From the NCBI GenBank assembly GCA_949287345.1, contig CASEGD010000002.1, forward strand, positions 1 to 17,802: DNA of 17,802 nt, read 5' to 3'. The stretch comes from an uncultured Phascolarctobacterium sp. GTDB lineage: Bacteria > Bacillota > Negativicutes > Acidaminococcales > Acidaminococcaceae. How positions within the stretch are numbered: position 1 is the stretch's first letter; every line of letters begins with the position of its first letter. The notes beneath the pieces are model-generated. The model ran no database searches. It was not told where the DNA came from and saw nothing but the letters and a program-made list of their open reading frames with translations. Position numbers and translations under genes: made by a program. Positions 1 through 6,199 of the stretch are shown here, piece by piece.

Positions 1-88
1 TGTTCCCATCCCGAACACAGAAGTTAAGCCCTTATACGTCGAAAGTACTTGGCTGGAAGCGGCCCGGGAGGATAGATAGCTGCCGGTT
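1..88 (+). rRNA. rrf: 5S ribosomal RNA, 3' part (5' end outside window)
   Basis: The window opens inside a 5S rRNA. The conserved loop B/helix III sequence (TCCCATCCCGAACACAGAAG) is at 3-22, followed by the loop E/helix IV region and the 3' strand that closes helix I, near 88. It is component RNA of the large ribosomal subunit and is probably the last gene of an rRNA operon entering from the left. The exact 3' end is uncertain by a few bases because the pairing 5' strand is not in the window. Confidence 0.96.
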
Positions 89-131
89 AAATAAAATACC
101 CATACCGAATGGTATGGGTATTTTATTTATT
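89..131 (+). terminator. Intrinsic terminator of the rRNA operon
   Basis: A perfect 18-bp inverted repeat (89-106 with 111-128) closes on a GAAT tetraloop. The core is CCCATACC/GGTATGGG, flanked by A-rich and T-rich arms. It directly follows the 5S rRNA and would work in both directions because the arms are A/T mirrored. Confidence 0.93.
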
Positions 132-172
132 TGACAACAGAAATCTATCTGGGCGGGTTTCCTGGGAAGGGC

Positions 173-300
173 GAGTCGCCGTTTAGTTAGTGGCAAGCCG
201 CAGGCGAAGGCAATAAACGTGCCAGCGAGCCTTCGCACAATATGCGACCGGACAGGGAGCATATGACGCGTGTATAGATAGCTGCCTACATTATCTTAAA
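173..300. repeat. Intergenic element, copy 1
   Basis: This stretch resembles 9310-9455. Shared blocks are GAGTCGCC then TTTAGT, CAATAAA-GTGCCAGCGA, a hairpin with a 13-nt loop, CTGCC, and TATCTTAAA at the end. In this copy the hairpin is ATATGC (240-245) with GCATAT (259-264). A second 8-bp hairpin, GCGAAGGC (204-211) with GCCTTCGC (229-236), occurs only here. A minus-strand open frame crosses the element and the terminator but has no visible ribosome site, so I do not call a gene. It may be a dispersed non-coding repeat or an RNA element; the family is not recognised. Confidence 0.7.
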
Positions 301-330
301 ACTATAATGGTTAAAATCCTTTTTCTGTGC

Positions 331-350
331 TACAATTAGTTTAAACTAAT
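331..350 (+). promoter_or_regulatory. Candidate -10 box overlapping a 16-bp palindrome (operator candidate)
   Basis: A perfect palindrome ATTAGTTTAAACTAAT spans 335-350. It begins inside a possible -10 hexamer TACAAT (331-336) and lies 24 bases before the start codon of the Fsr-like transporter. The TTAG...CTAA shape is reminiscent of MarR-family operators, which often control drug efflux genes. No convincing -35 is visible, so the promoter is weaker evidence than the palindrome. No regulator gene is adjacent. Confidence 0.5.
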
Positions 351-374
351 AAATATAATAAGAAGGTTAAAACT

Positions 375-1556
375 ATGCTGAAAAATATCAGTATGCCGGT
401 TGTTGCATTGGCGTTAGGGCATTTGGTAACGGATTTGCAGGCAGGGGCGCTGCCTATCGTGCTGCCGCATTTAAAAGAACTGTTTGCCTTAAGCTATTCG
501 CAGCTGGCGTTTATTGTGCTGACGCAGAATATAACTTCATCAGTCATTCAGCCGCTGTTTGGCTATATTACTGATAAAAAATCGCTGCCGGGCATGCTGC
601 CGTTTTGTGCGGCTATGGCTGGCGCTGGCTTTGCCTTTGTCGGCTGGGTGCCGGCGTATGCGCTGTTAATGTGCACGGTCGTCGTTATTGGCGTCGCCAG
701 TGCAACCTATCATCCGCAGGCTTCCAAAACTACAAATTTTTTAAGTACGGACAACAACAAAGCTGCCAACATGGGGCTGTTTTCACTGGGCGGCAATGCA
801 GGGATGGCAGCCGGGTCGCTGCTAATGGCGTTTTTACTGACGCTGCCGGGTGGTTTGCACAACACGATGTATTTTGTGCTGCCGGGTTTACTTGTGTTTG
901 GCTTGATGATGAAGTACATGCCGGAATACAAGCGCGTTAATTTTGAGCATAATTTAATGGTGCAGGCTGCTAAAAAGAGCGGCGCAGTACAGAAAATACC
1001 TTATGCCGGACTAGCGTTTGTGCTGCTGTTCATCTTTCTGCGCTCTACCATTCATACGGGGCTTTCTACCTATCTGCCGCTGTTTTTCATCAACTACCGC
1101 AACGCTGCGCCGGAATTTGCCAGCATGCTTGTGTCGTTCTTTCTTTTGGGCGGCGTGGCAGGTACTTATATCGGTGCGGTGCTGAGCGATAAGCTGGGGG
1201 CAAGGCGCATTATCTTAGGCTCGGTGTTGTGCAGCATTCCCGCCATCTGGCTGATTGCCAATGTAACGCAGCCTGCTGCCGTGCTTTTTGCCGTGGCTTT
1301 GGCTGGTTTTTCCATCATCGGCTCGTTTGCCACAACTACCATTTTAGCGCAGACGATGCTGCCCAACAATGTCGGCATGGCAGCAGGGCTGACGATTGGT
1401 TTCAGCGTCGGCATGGGCGGCTTTGGCGTTACCATGCTGGGCTTTTTAGCCGATTATTACGGCCTGCCGTTTGTCATGGGGCTGATTACCGTGTTGCCGG
1501 TGCTGGCAGCCGCAGTGGCGTTTAAAATTCCTATTCCGGCGCAGCTGCGCAAATAA
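375..1556 (+). CDS. MFS transporter, fosmidomycin-resistance (Fsr)-like
   Basis: A 393-residue, highly hydrophobic inner-membrane protein of the major facilitator superfamily. The order of motifs fits the Fsr branch: GHLVTDLQAGALPIVLPHL near the N-terminus, SSVIQPLFGYITDK after the second helix, then GVASATYHPQASK and the glycine-rich SLGGNAGMAAGSLL in the N-terminal half. GTYIGAVLSDKLGARR (residues about 256-271) is the loop motif of the second half. Length matches the roughly 400-residue, 12-helix family. Fsr proteins export fosmidomycin and related compounds using the proton gradient; the true substrate here is unknown. The start is set by AGAAGG about 9 bases upstream. It is followed after 12 bases by rarD, so the two are probably co-transcribed. 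Confidence 0.88.
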   Translation: MLKNISMPVVALALGHLVTDLQAGALPIVLPHLKELFALSYSQLAFIVLTQNITSSVIQPLFGYITDKKSLPGMLPFCAAMAGAGFAFVGWVPAYALLMCTVVVIGVASATYHPQASKTTNFLSTDNNKAANMGLFSLGGNAGMAAGSLLMAFLLTLPGGLHNTMYFVLPGLLVFGLMMKYMPEYKRVNFEHNLMVQAAKKSGAVQKIPYAGLAFVLLFIFLRSTIHTGLSTYLPLFFINYRNAAPEFASMLVSFFLLGGVAGTYIGAVLSDKLGARRIILGSVLCSIPAIWLIANVTQPAAVLFAVALAGFSIIGSFATTTILAQTMLPNNVGMAAGLTIGFSVGMGGFGVTMLGFLADYYGLPFVMGLITVLPVLAAAVAFKIPIPAQLRK

Positions 1557-1568
1557 GGAGCGCATAGA

Positions 1569-2450
1569 ATGAACGATTATAAAAAAGGCCTGGCCTGCGG
1601 GCTGGGCGCGTATGTTTTGTGGGGCGTGCTGCCCGTTTACTGGAAGCTGCTGGACGATGTGCTGCCGTTTGAAATCCTTTCCAGCCGCTTTATGTGGAGC
1701 TGCGTTTTCGTGGCGCTCTTGATTATTTTTCAGGGTAAACTGCCGCTGTTCCTTACCGAAGTCAAAAGCATTTTCAGCAGGTTCAAAACAGGTGCCGCCA
1801 TGGTGTCAGCAGCCTTTGTCATCAGTATCAACTGGGGCTCGTTCATCTGGGCGGTCAACAACGGGCACATTGTGGAAACCAGCATGGGCTATTACATCAA
1901 TCCGCTGGTAAGCGTGCTGTTTGCGGTGCTGTTTTTGCGCGAGCGGCTGAACAAAATGCAGATTGCCGCCGTGCTGTGCGCCTGCGTGGGTGTGGCCAGC
2001 ATGGTGTGGAGCTTCGGCAAACTGCCGTGGGTATCGCTTACACTGGCCGTCAGCTTTGCGCTGTACGGGCTGATTAAAAAGCTGCTGCCGGTAAGCAGCC
2101 TGACCAGCATTATGCTGGAAACCCTAATTATTACGCCGCTGGCGCTGATGTATGAATACACGCTGTGGCAGCAGGGCGTTTCGTTTTATGCCTCCGGCGA
2201 TACGCAGGTGTTGTGCTTGCTGGCAGGTGCGGGTGCGGTAACAGCCGTGCCGCTTTTATTATTTACGGCCGGTGCAAAGCTCTTGCCGCTGAAAATAATC
2301 GGCTTTTTGCAGTACATTTCGCCCACGCTGACCTTGCTTTTGGGCGTGTTCGTCTACGGCGAACCGTTTACAGCAAGCCATTTACTGGCTTTCGGCTGGA
2401 TTTGGGCCGCGCTTGCCCTTTTTGTTGTTTCGCAGCTGCGGAGCAACTGA
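1569..2450 (+). CDS. rarD: EamA/DMT-family transporter RarD
   Basis: A 293-residue inner-membrane protein of the drug/metabolite transporter superfamily. The N-terminus KKGLACGLGAYVLWGVLPVY, the block SSRFMWSCVF, and the segment INWGSFIWAVNNGHIVETSM with GYYINPLVSVLFAVLFLRERL after it are typical of RarD. RarD proteins normally have about 295 residues and ten predicted helices. RarD was named for chloramphenicol sensitivity in Pseudomonas, but its physiological substrate is not settled. A TAAGGAG site overlaps the stop of the upstream MFS gene and fixes the ATG. The pairing of two small-molecule exporters suggests an efflux operon. No terminator is obvious after the stop codon. Confidence 0.92.
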   Translation: MNDYKKGLACGLGAYVLWGVLPVYWKLLDDVLPFEILSSRFMWSCVFVALLIIFQGKLPLFLTEVKSIFSRFKTGAAMVSAAFVISINWGSFIWAVNNGHIVETSMGYYINPLVSVLFAVLFLRERLNKMQIAAVLCACVGVASMVWSFGKLPWVSLTLAVSFALYGLIKKLLPVSSLTSIMLETLIITPLALMYEYTLWQQGVSFYASGDTQVLCLLAGAGAVTAVPLLLFTAGAKLLPLKIIGFLQYISPTLTLLLGVFVYGEPFTASHLLAFGWIWAALALFVVSQLRSN

Positions 2451-2551
2451 ACAGTTTGTAAGCGTAATGTAAAACCGCTGTAAAAATTCACAAACAGCAT
2501 ATATAGTACTAAGGTTAGTTATTCTCACAAGCGGCAAACTTATTAACATTT

Positions 2552-2685
2552 TGTTGATAATATGTTGAAAACTGTGGATAAACTTTGAGTAAAACTGCAA
2601 AAGGCTGTAAAAAAGTAAGGAAATTTGACGGTTAGTTTATGAAAATAGAGCAAACTGTGGAAAACTATGTGGAAAATGTCGATAA
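2552..2685. other. Cluster of six DnaA-box-like 9-mers
   Basis: Six matches or near matches to the DnaA box TTATCCACA, all read on the minus strand, fall in two triplets. They are TGTTGATAA (2552), TGTTGAAAA (2563), TGTGGATAA (2573, exact), then TGTGGAAAA (2656), TGTGGAAAA (2668) and TGTCGATAA (2677). Starts within each triplet are 9-12 bases apart, close to one helical turn. This lies in the gene-free stretch 2451-2852, which also holds a hairpin and a promoter listed separately. It could be a replication-origin element, a DnaA-titrating site or a DnaA-controlled regulatory region. No dnaA gene is in the window. Confidence 0.55.
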
Positions 2686-2731
2686 CTGACCGGTGAGTTC
2701 TGCAAATTAAAAACACAGTATCTTGTGCCTG

Positions 2732-2760
2732 CCGGTAAATTTATCGGTTGATATTACCGG
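2732..2760. other. Hairpin upstream of the UxaE-like gene
   Basis: CCGGTAA (2732-2738) pairs with TTACCGG (2754-2760) around a 15-base loop that includes TATCGGTTGATA. No T-run follows directly, so it does not look like a terminator for rarD. It lies between the DnaA-box-like cluster and the next promoter. Function unknown. Confidence 0.4.
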
Positions 2761-2789
2761 AGCCTTTTGGTGGGCACTTGTTTTTTTGC

Positions 2790-2818
2790 TTGCGTAAAAC
2801 GCCATTTTTGGCGATAAT
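2790..2818 (+). promoter_or_regulatory. Candidate promoter for the UxaE-like gene, with a hairpin in the spacer
   Basis: TTGCGT (2790-2795) and GATAAT (2813-2818) are separated by 17 bases. The spacer contains the inverted repeat CGCCA-TTTT-TGGCG (2800-2813), which could be an operator. It lies 34 bases upstream of the start codon, whose ribosome site GGAGG is at 2841-2845. Confidence 0.5.
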
Positions 2819-2852
2819 ATATAAGGATGACTAAATTAATGGAGGCATTTTA

Positions 2853-4223
2853 ATGGCTATAAAACAATTAGACGCCGTACAGGCGATGGAAGAAATTACG
2901 GGCGGCAAGGTTGTAGCCGCATCTTTAAGCGAGGTGCAGGGCGCATGGCTGGCGCTGCTTGATACCGAAGCAGGGCGCGTGCTGGCTTGCGCTTACAAGG
3001 GCGAATGTACTTTTGCCGGTCTGTTTGCCAAAAAGGACAGCGGCAAGGTGAAAGACATCACCGTTGATGTAATGGAGCTTAACCCCAACAACGCCGCCGT
3101 TGTGCGCCGCTATGTAAAATGGACTGCGCCGCAGGCACAAAACGGCAAGGGCATCAGCGTGGCCTTCAGCGACTGGCTGGGTGCTGCCGCCGCTTACGCC
3201 GCACCGCAGTTTAAGCTGCGCCAGGCGCGCCCGGTGCTGGTAGATTACGCCGCCGCCAATGCAGATGTTTTAAAACGCAACTTTTTGGAAGCAGTTGACA
3301 CCGCAACCTGGGGCGTGCTGGAGCTTGGCTATAAGGAAGGCTACGGCGCCAACGCCGCTGGGCTGACGACGGAAGAAGAAATCGTTAAAGCCCTGCTGTA
3401 CGGTTACAGCATGATTGGCTTTGACTGCAGCGATAAAATCGACACCAAAATTGAAAGCATGAGCGCCGACGAAGTGGCAGCCAAATACAACGAACTGCCG
3501 GAAGAATTCCGCGAAGCGATGAAAGGTTCGTATCTGGAAGCCAATTTTAAAGCGGGCGACACCGTTGTGCATTTTGAGCCGGAACAATTGCAGCGCATTG
3601 TGCTGGAATTCGGCGAAGCGATTATGCACACCCAGTACATTTACAACACCTATTTAAAAAATACCCCGTGGGATATCGACTTTGAGCTGAAACTGGCCAA
3701 GGCCGATAAACTGATGACGCCGCAGGAGCTGTATTTAATCAGCAACGAGCTGCAGCGAAACGGCATTAAAATGGCGTCCATGGAACTGGACGGGGCGCAG
3801 GCTGCCGCCGACCCCGAAGGCATGAAAGTGTACGGCGAAATTGCCGCTACCTTCGGTTACAGGCTGAGCCTTTTAAACGCCGACCTGTATGCCAAAGAGC
3901 TGGGCGCGCTTGCCAAAGCCTTTAAAGGGCAGGCCTGCTTTAAAACCGGCAACCTGTTGTGGCTGGCAGCTTTAAACATCGTTAAGGCGCAGGACGAAGC
4001 CCTGTTGAAAGAAATGCAAAGCTTTGCAGCGCTGCCCGATTTTACCGGCATGCAGATTTTACCGGCGGACGAAGTTAATCGCGCATGGGCGCTGGCTTAT
4101 AAAAAACTGCTGAACCCCGAAGCAGGTTTTGCCGCTAAGGTTAAAGCCGTGCTTGCCGCAAACGGCGCCGCTTACAGGGCGGAAGTTGAAAATGCCGCAG
4201 CCGCTGTTTTAAAAGAGCTGTAA
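2853..4223 (+). CDS. Diverged tagaturonate epimerase (UxaE)-like protein
   Basis: A 456-residue soluble protein without signal peptide or membrane segment. Several blocks recall the UxaE family, which interconverts tagaturonate and fructuronate in hexuronate breakdown. These are ISVAFSDWLGAA (compare the family's FGFGDRLGLATP), WGVLELGYKEGYGANAAGL followed by TTEEEI (compare GADADHLK-TEEDI), DFELKLAKADKLMTPQELYL, and FGYRLSLLNADL. FKTGNLLWLAAL parallels the family's HVKTAGTSWLEAL. Where I remember UxaE having a histidine-containing HSGSDK, this protein has LLNADL, so catalytic or metal-binding residues may be lost. Family membership is from memory of motifs. It appears to be a single gene with its own promoter, followed after 120 bases by rpsF; no hexuronate genes are nearby. 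The function is therefore open. Confidence 0.55.
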   Translation: MAIKQLDAVQAMEEITGGKVVAASLSEVQGAWLALLDTEAGRVLACAYKGECTFAGLFAKKDSGKVKDITVDVMELNPNNAAVVRRYVKWTAPQAQNGKGISVAFSDWLGAAAAYAAPQFKLRQARPVLVDYAAANADVLKRNFLEAVDTATWGVLELGYKEGYGANAAGLTTEEEIVKALLYGYSMIGFDCSDKIDTKIESMSADEVAAKYNELPEEFREAMKGSYLEANFKAGDTVVHFEPEQLQRIVLEFGEAIMHTQYIYNTYLKNTPWDIDFELKLAKADKLMTPQELYLISNELQRNGIKMASMELDGAQAAADPEGMKVYGEIAATFGYRLSLLNADLYAKELGALAKAFKGQACFKTGNLLWLAALNIVKAQDEALLKEMQSFAALPDFTGMQILPADEVNRAWALAYKKLLNPEAGFAAKVKAVLAANGAAYRAEVENAAAAVLKEL

Positions 4224-4239
4224 AAATTTAAAATACAGC

Positions 4240-4268
4240 TTGCAAAACGCTTGGGCGGATGATATAAT
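4240..4268 (+). promoter_or_regulatory. Promoter of the rpsF-ssb-rpsR operon
   Basis: TTGCAA (4240-4245) and a perfect TATAAT (4263-4268) are separated by 17 bases, a near-consensus housekeeping sigma-70 promoter. Transcription should begin near 4275. Confidence 0.85.
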
Positions 4269-4276
4269 ATTTAAGC

Positions 4277-4340
4277 TTGTATAGATATATACAATTCCCC
4301 TGCTCCCAAACGGGGGCCAAAGTCCAAAGGAGGAGGTGAT
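4277..4340 (+). promoter_or_regulatory. Structured 5' leader and ribosome site of rpsF
   Basis: The predicted transcript starts almost directly with a hairpin, TTGTATA (4277-4283) with TATACAA (4288-4294). It is followed by a GC-rich hairpin GCTCCC (4302-4307) with GGGGGC (4312-4317) and an AAAC loop. AGGAGGTGAT (4331-4340) is complementary to the 3' end of 16S rRNA. Leaders of rpsF operons are known to bind the S6:S18 complex for autoregulation, but I do not see the diagnostic CCG bulge clearly. That role is therefore only a suggestion. Confidence 0.5.
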
Positions 4341-4343
4341 TTC

Positions 4344-4631
4344 GTGAACAATTACGAAGTCATGTACATCGTTAAACCGGTTGTAGAGGAAGAAGCATTT
4401 GAAGCTGTTGTAGCTAAATTTGAAAACCTCATCACCGCAAACGGTGGTACTGTAGAAAAAACCGACCGCTGGGGCAAAAAACGCCTCGCTTATGAAATCC
4501 AGGATTTCACCGAAGGTCAGTATGTACTCGTAACTTTCAGCGCAGAACCCAAAGCTGTTAAAGAACTTGACCGTGTAATGAAAATTACCGACGAAGTAAT
4601 GCGCCACATGGTTATTAAAAAAGGCGAGTAA
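4344..4631 (+). CDS. rpsF: 30S ribosomal protein S6
   Basis: A 95-residue S6 protein of the usual length, starting MNNYEVMYIVKP and carrying the conserved DRWGKKRLAYEIQ block near residues 42-54. S6 binds S18 and the central domain of 16S rRNA in the small subunit platform. The start codon is GTG, chosen because AGGAGGTGAT ends three bases upstream and no ATG lies in a better position. It is the first gene of rpsF-ssb-rpsR, an order conserved in Firmicutes. The TTGCAA/TATAAT promoter upstream drives the operon. Confidence 0.97.
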   Translation: MNNYEVMYIVKPVVEEEAFEAVVAKFENLITANGGTVEKTDRWGKKRLAYEIQDFTEGQYVLVTFSAEPKAVKELDRVMKITDEVMRHMVIKKGE

Positions 4632-4651
4632 TCCGGAGGTAACGTAAAGTT

Positions 4652-5065
4652 ATGAACAAGATTATGTTATTGGGCCGCCTGGTGCGTGACCCGGAAGTGC
4701 GTTATACCACTACCGGCAAGGTTGTATGCCAGTTCACGCTGGCGGTTGACAGGCCTTTTACTAATCAGGACGGGCAAAGAGAAGCCGATTTTATCAACAT
4801 CGTTGTATGGGGTAAAACGGCAGAATTATGCGGGAACAGCCTTATGAAAGGGCACAGGGTGCTTGTGGACGGCCGCTTGCAGATCCGCAGCTATGACGGC
4901 AAGGACGGCAACAAACATTATGTTACCGAAGTTGTTGCCAACGGCGTGGAATTTATCGAACGCAAGGGCTATACGCCGGGTAACAGCGGCGAAGCAGGCA
5001 GCGGCAGAAGCGATATGGAATCCTTCGGCTCGCAGGTTCCTTTTGATGAGGAAATCCCATTTTAA
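4652..5065 (+). CDS. ssb: Single-stranded DNA-binding protein
   Basis: A 137-residue SSB. The N-terminal OB-fold begins MNKIMLLGRLVRDPEVRYT and includes FINIVVWGKTAELC and LVDGRLQIRSYDGKDG, covering about residues 1-108. A short Gly/Ser-rich linker follows, and the acidic tip FDEEIPF at the C-terminus is the docking site for partner repair and replication proteins. SSB coats single-stranded DNA in replication, recombination and repair as a tetramer. The linker is shorter than in many SSBs, giving a compact protein. It lies 20 bases after rpsF with a GGAGGT site, and 18 bases before rpsR, within one operon. Confidence 0.97.
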   Translation: MNKIMLLGRLVRDPEVRYTTTGKVVCQFTLAVDRPFTNQDGQREADFINIVVWGKTAELCGNSLMKGHRVLVDGRLQIRSYDGKDGNKHYVTEVVANGVEFIERKGYTPGNSGEAGSGRSDMESFGSQVPFDEEIPF

Positions 5066-5083
5066 CAAGGAGGGTTTAAGCGA

Positions 5084-5314
5084 ATGAAACGCGAAAGAGG
5101 CAGAAGACCGAGAAGAAAAGTTTGCAGCTTCTGTGTTGATAAAGTTGAAGAAATCGATTATAAGGACGTAGCAAGACTGCGCCGTTATATCACCGAACGC
5201 GGCAAAATTTTACCGCGCCGCATTTCCGGCAACTGCGCAAAACATCAGCGCCAGATGACCACTGCAATTAAACGCGCACGTAACGTAGCATTGCTGCCGT
5301 TTACCTGCGAATAA
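5084..5314 (+). CDS. rpsR: 30S ribosomal protein S18, zinc-binding form
   Basis: A 76-residue S18. The conserved core [20 protein letters not shown] is followed by PRR, then [13 protein letters not shown] near the C-terminus. S18 pairs with S6 on the small subunit platform. Four possible zinc ligands are visible: the Cys pair in VCSFC (residues 14-17), and the Cys and His in NCAKH (about residues 51-54). Many bacteria, including Bacillus, have lost these positions, so this is the cysteine-containing version. AAGGAGGG precedes the ATG by about 9 bases. It is the last gene of the operon, followed by a strong terminator. Confidence 0.97.
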   Translation: MKRERGRRPRRKVCSFCVDKVEEIDYKDVARLRRYITERGKILPRRISGNCAKHQRQMTTAIKRARNVALLPFTCE

Positions 5315-5349
5315 CCGCCTGGCTTAAAGCACAGCGGAAAATAACAAGC

Positions 5350-5391
5350 AAATCCCTTTTACTGTGAAAGCACGGTAAAAGGGATTTTTGT
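5350..5391 (+). terminator. Intrinsic terminator of rpsF-ssb-rpsR
   Basis: A 17-bp stem (5350-5366 with 5371-5387, one G-T wobble) has an AAAG loop. The stem core is CCCTTTTACTGTG, and a T-run follows. It separates the plus-strand ribosomal operon from the convergent sigma factor gene. Confidence 0.93.
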
Positions 5392-5406
5392 ATCTTTATA
5401 AGTTCG

Positions 5407-6081
5407 TTACGCAATATTACCGCGTAAAATTTTTAACGCCTGTTTATGGTTTTTACTAACCATAGCAGGCGTTATTTTTTGTTTGGCAGCAAACTCCTTG
5501 CCGCTGTAACCTTCAAAGTATAAGGCTTTAATTGTATTGCGCTGCTTTTCCGTCAGCTTTTTAAGTGCCAGCTTTAATAATATGGCAAGTTCCTCACGTT
5601 CAATCATGTTATCGGCAAGCGCGGGCGTGTCGGCTTCATCGCCAATGGGGATAGCAGTTTCGTTGTTCTCGCGTTTCCACGCTTTTTTCATCTCGTCATA
5701 AAGTGCGAAATGAATACGGCAGCGGACATAACCGGCAAAATGCGTAAAATCAGCGCCGTTATAATTTAAAACAATTTCTATAAATTTAAGCCTTGCTAAA
5801 CTCAAACCTTCTTCATAACCGATAGAGTTATAAAAAATTTCCCTGCGCATCTCTTTTTTAAATAAAGGCTCGTAAAAAATACACAGCCTTTCCAGTGCAT
5901 CCTTATCGCCGTTTTGCGCGGCGGTAACTAATTGCTGCGTAAGTTTTGCCTGCTCATCATAATCCGTTGGCATTTTGGCTAAAGCATTTGCGCCTGCGGC
6001 GGATGCCTTGTAATGTGGTGGGTGGTCGCATTTGGCACCTGCAGCATGGTTAAAAATATTAAGTTTTTGTTTTTGAGTCAT
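5407..6081 (-). CDS. Sigma-70 family RNA polymerase sigma factor
   Basis: A 224-residue protein with a two-domain sigma layout. Residues about 50-140 resemble region 2: AAQNGDKDALERLCIFYEPL, then EEGLSLARLKFIEIVLNY and FAGYVRCRIHFALYDEMKKA. Residues about 165-220 resemble region 4: LALKKLTEKQRNTIKALYFE, then GYSGKEFAAKQKITPAMVSK as the helix-turn-helix that reads the -35 box. It would direct RNA polymerase to a special promoter set. The first 36 residues are unusual, with His12, Cys18, His20 and His23 close together (HAAGAKCDHPPH). An alternative start at the Met of MPTDYDEQ would drop them. A GAAAGGGGA site about 12 bases upstream supports the longer start weakly. No anti-sigma gene is adjacent. 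It is divergent from the autotransporter, which may be a target. It is not clearly any named group. Confidence 0.8.
   Translation of the reverse strand: MTQKQKLNIFNHAAGAKCDHPPHYKASAAGANALAKMPTDYDEQAKLTQQLVTAAQNGDKDALERLCIFYEPLFKKEMRREIFYNSIGYEEGLSLARLKFIEIVLNYNGADFTHFAGYVRCRIHFALYDEMKKAWKRENNETAIPIGDEADTPALADNMIEREELAILLKLALKKLTEKQRNTIKALYFEGYSGKEFAAKQKITPAMVSKNHKQALKILRGNIA
5435..5479 (+). terminator. Hairpin plus T-run inside the sigma factor gene, antisense to it
   Basis: AACGCCTG (5435-5442) pairs with CAGGCGTT (5466-5473), and ATGGTT (5446-5451) with AACCAT (5458-5463), around a six-base loop. On the plus strand it is followed by ATTTTTT. It therefore has the form of an intrinsic terminator for rightward transcription, although it lies in the 3' coding part of the minus-strand sigma factor gene. 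Activity is inferred. Confidence 0.5.
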
Positions 6082-6150
6082 GGATATAAAATCCCCTTTC
6101 TAAATATTTTTACCTGCTTTTTGGTGCACCTTTAAAGCGCGGCAAAAATC

Positions 6151-6180
6151 ATTATACCGAAAAGAAAAGCAAAAAAACAA
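6151..6180 (-). promoter_or_regulatory. Candidate promoter of the sigma factor gene
   Basis: Read on the minus strand, TTGTTT (6180-6175) and a perfect TATAAT (6156-6151) are separated by 18 bases, 70 bases upstream of the start codon. Confidence 0.5.
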
Positions 6181-6199
6181 GACTGTTTTCACAAAAATT

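Noticed and set aside
32..262. Minus-strand open frame of 76 codons across the 5S tail, terminator and repeat element
   Set aside because: It runs through an rRNA and a terminator stem, has no ribosome site, and its readable part is just the repeat element translated. The matching strand of copy 2 is interrupted by a stop codon.
2552..2685. Calling this region oriC outright
   Set aside because: No dnaA nearby, and the rRNA genes on the left point towards it, which is opposite to the usual arrangement at an origin.
4297..4317. Firm call of an S6:S18 autoregulatory RNA motif in the rpsF leader
   Set aside because: A GC-rich hairpin is present, but the diagnostic CCG bulge cannot be placed with confidence.
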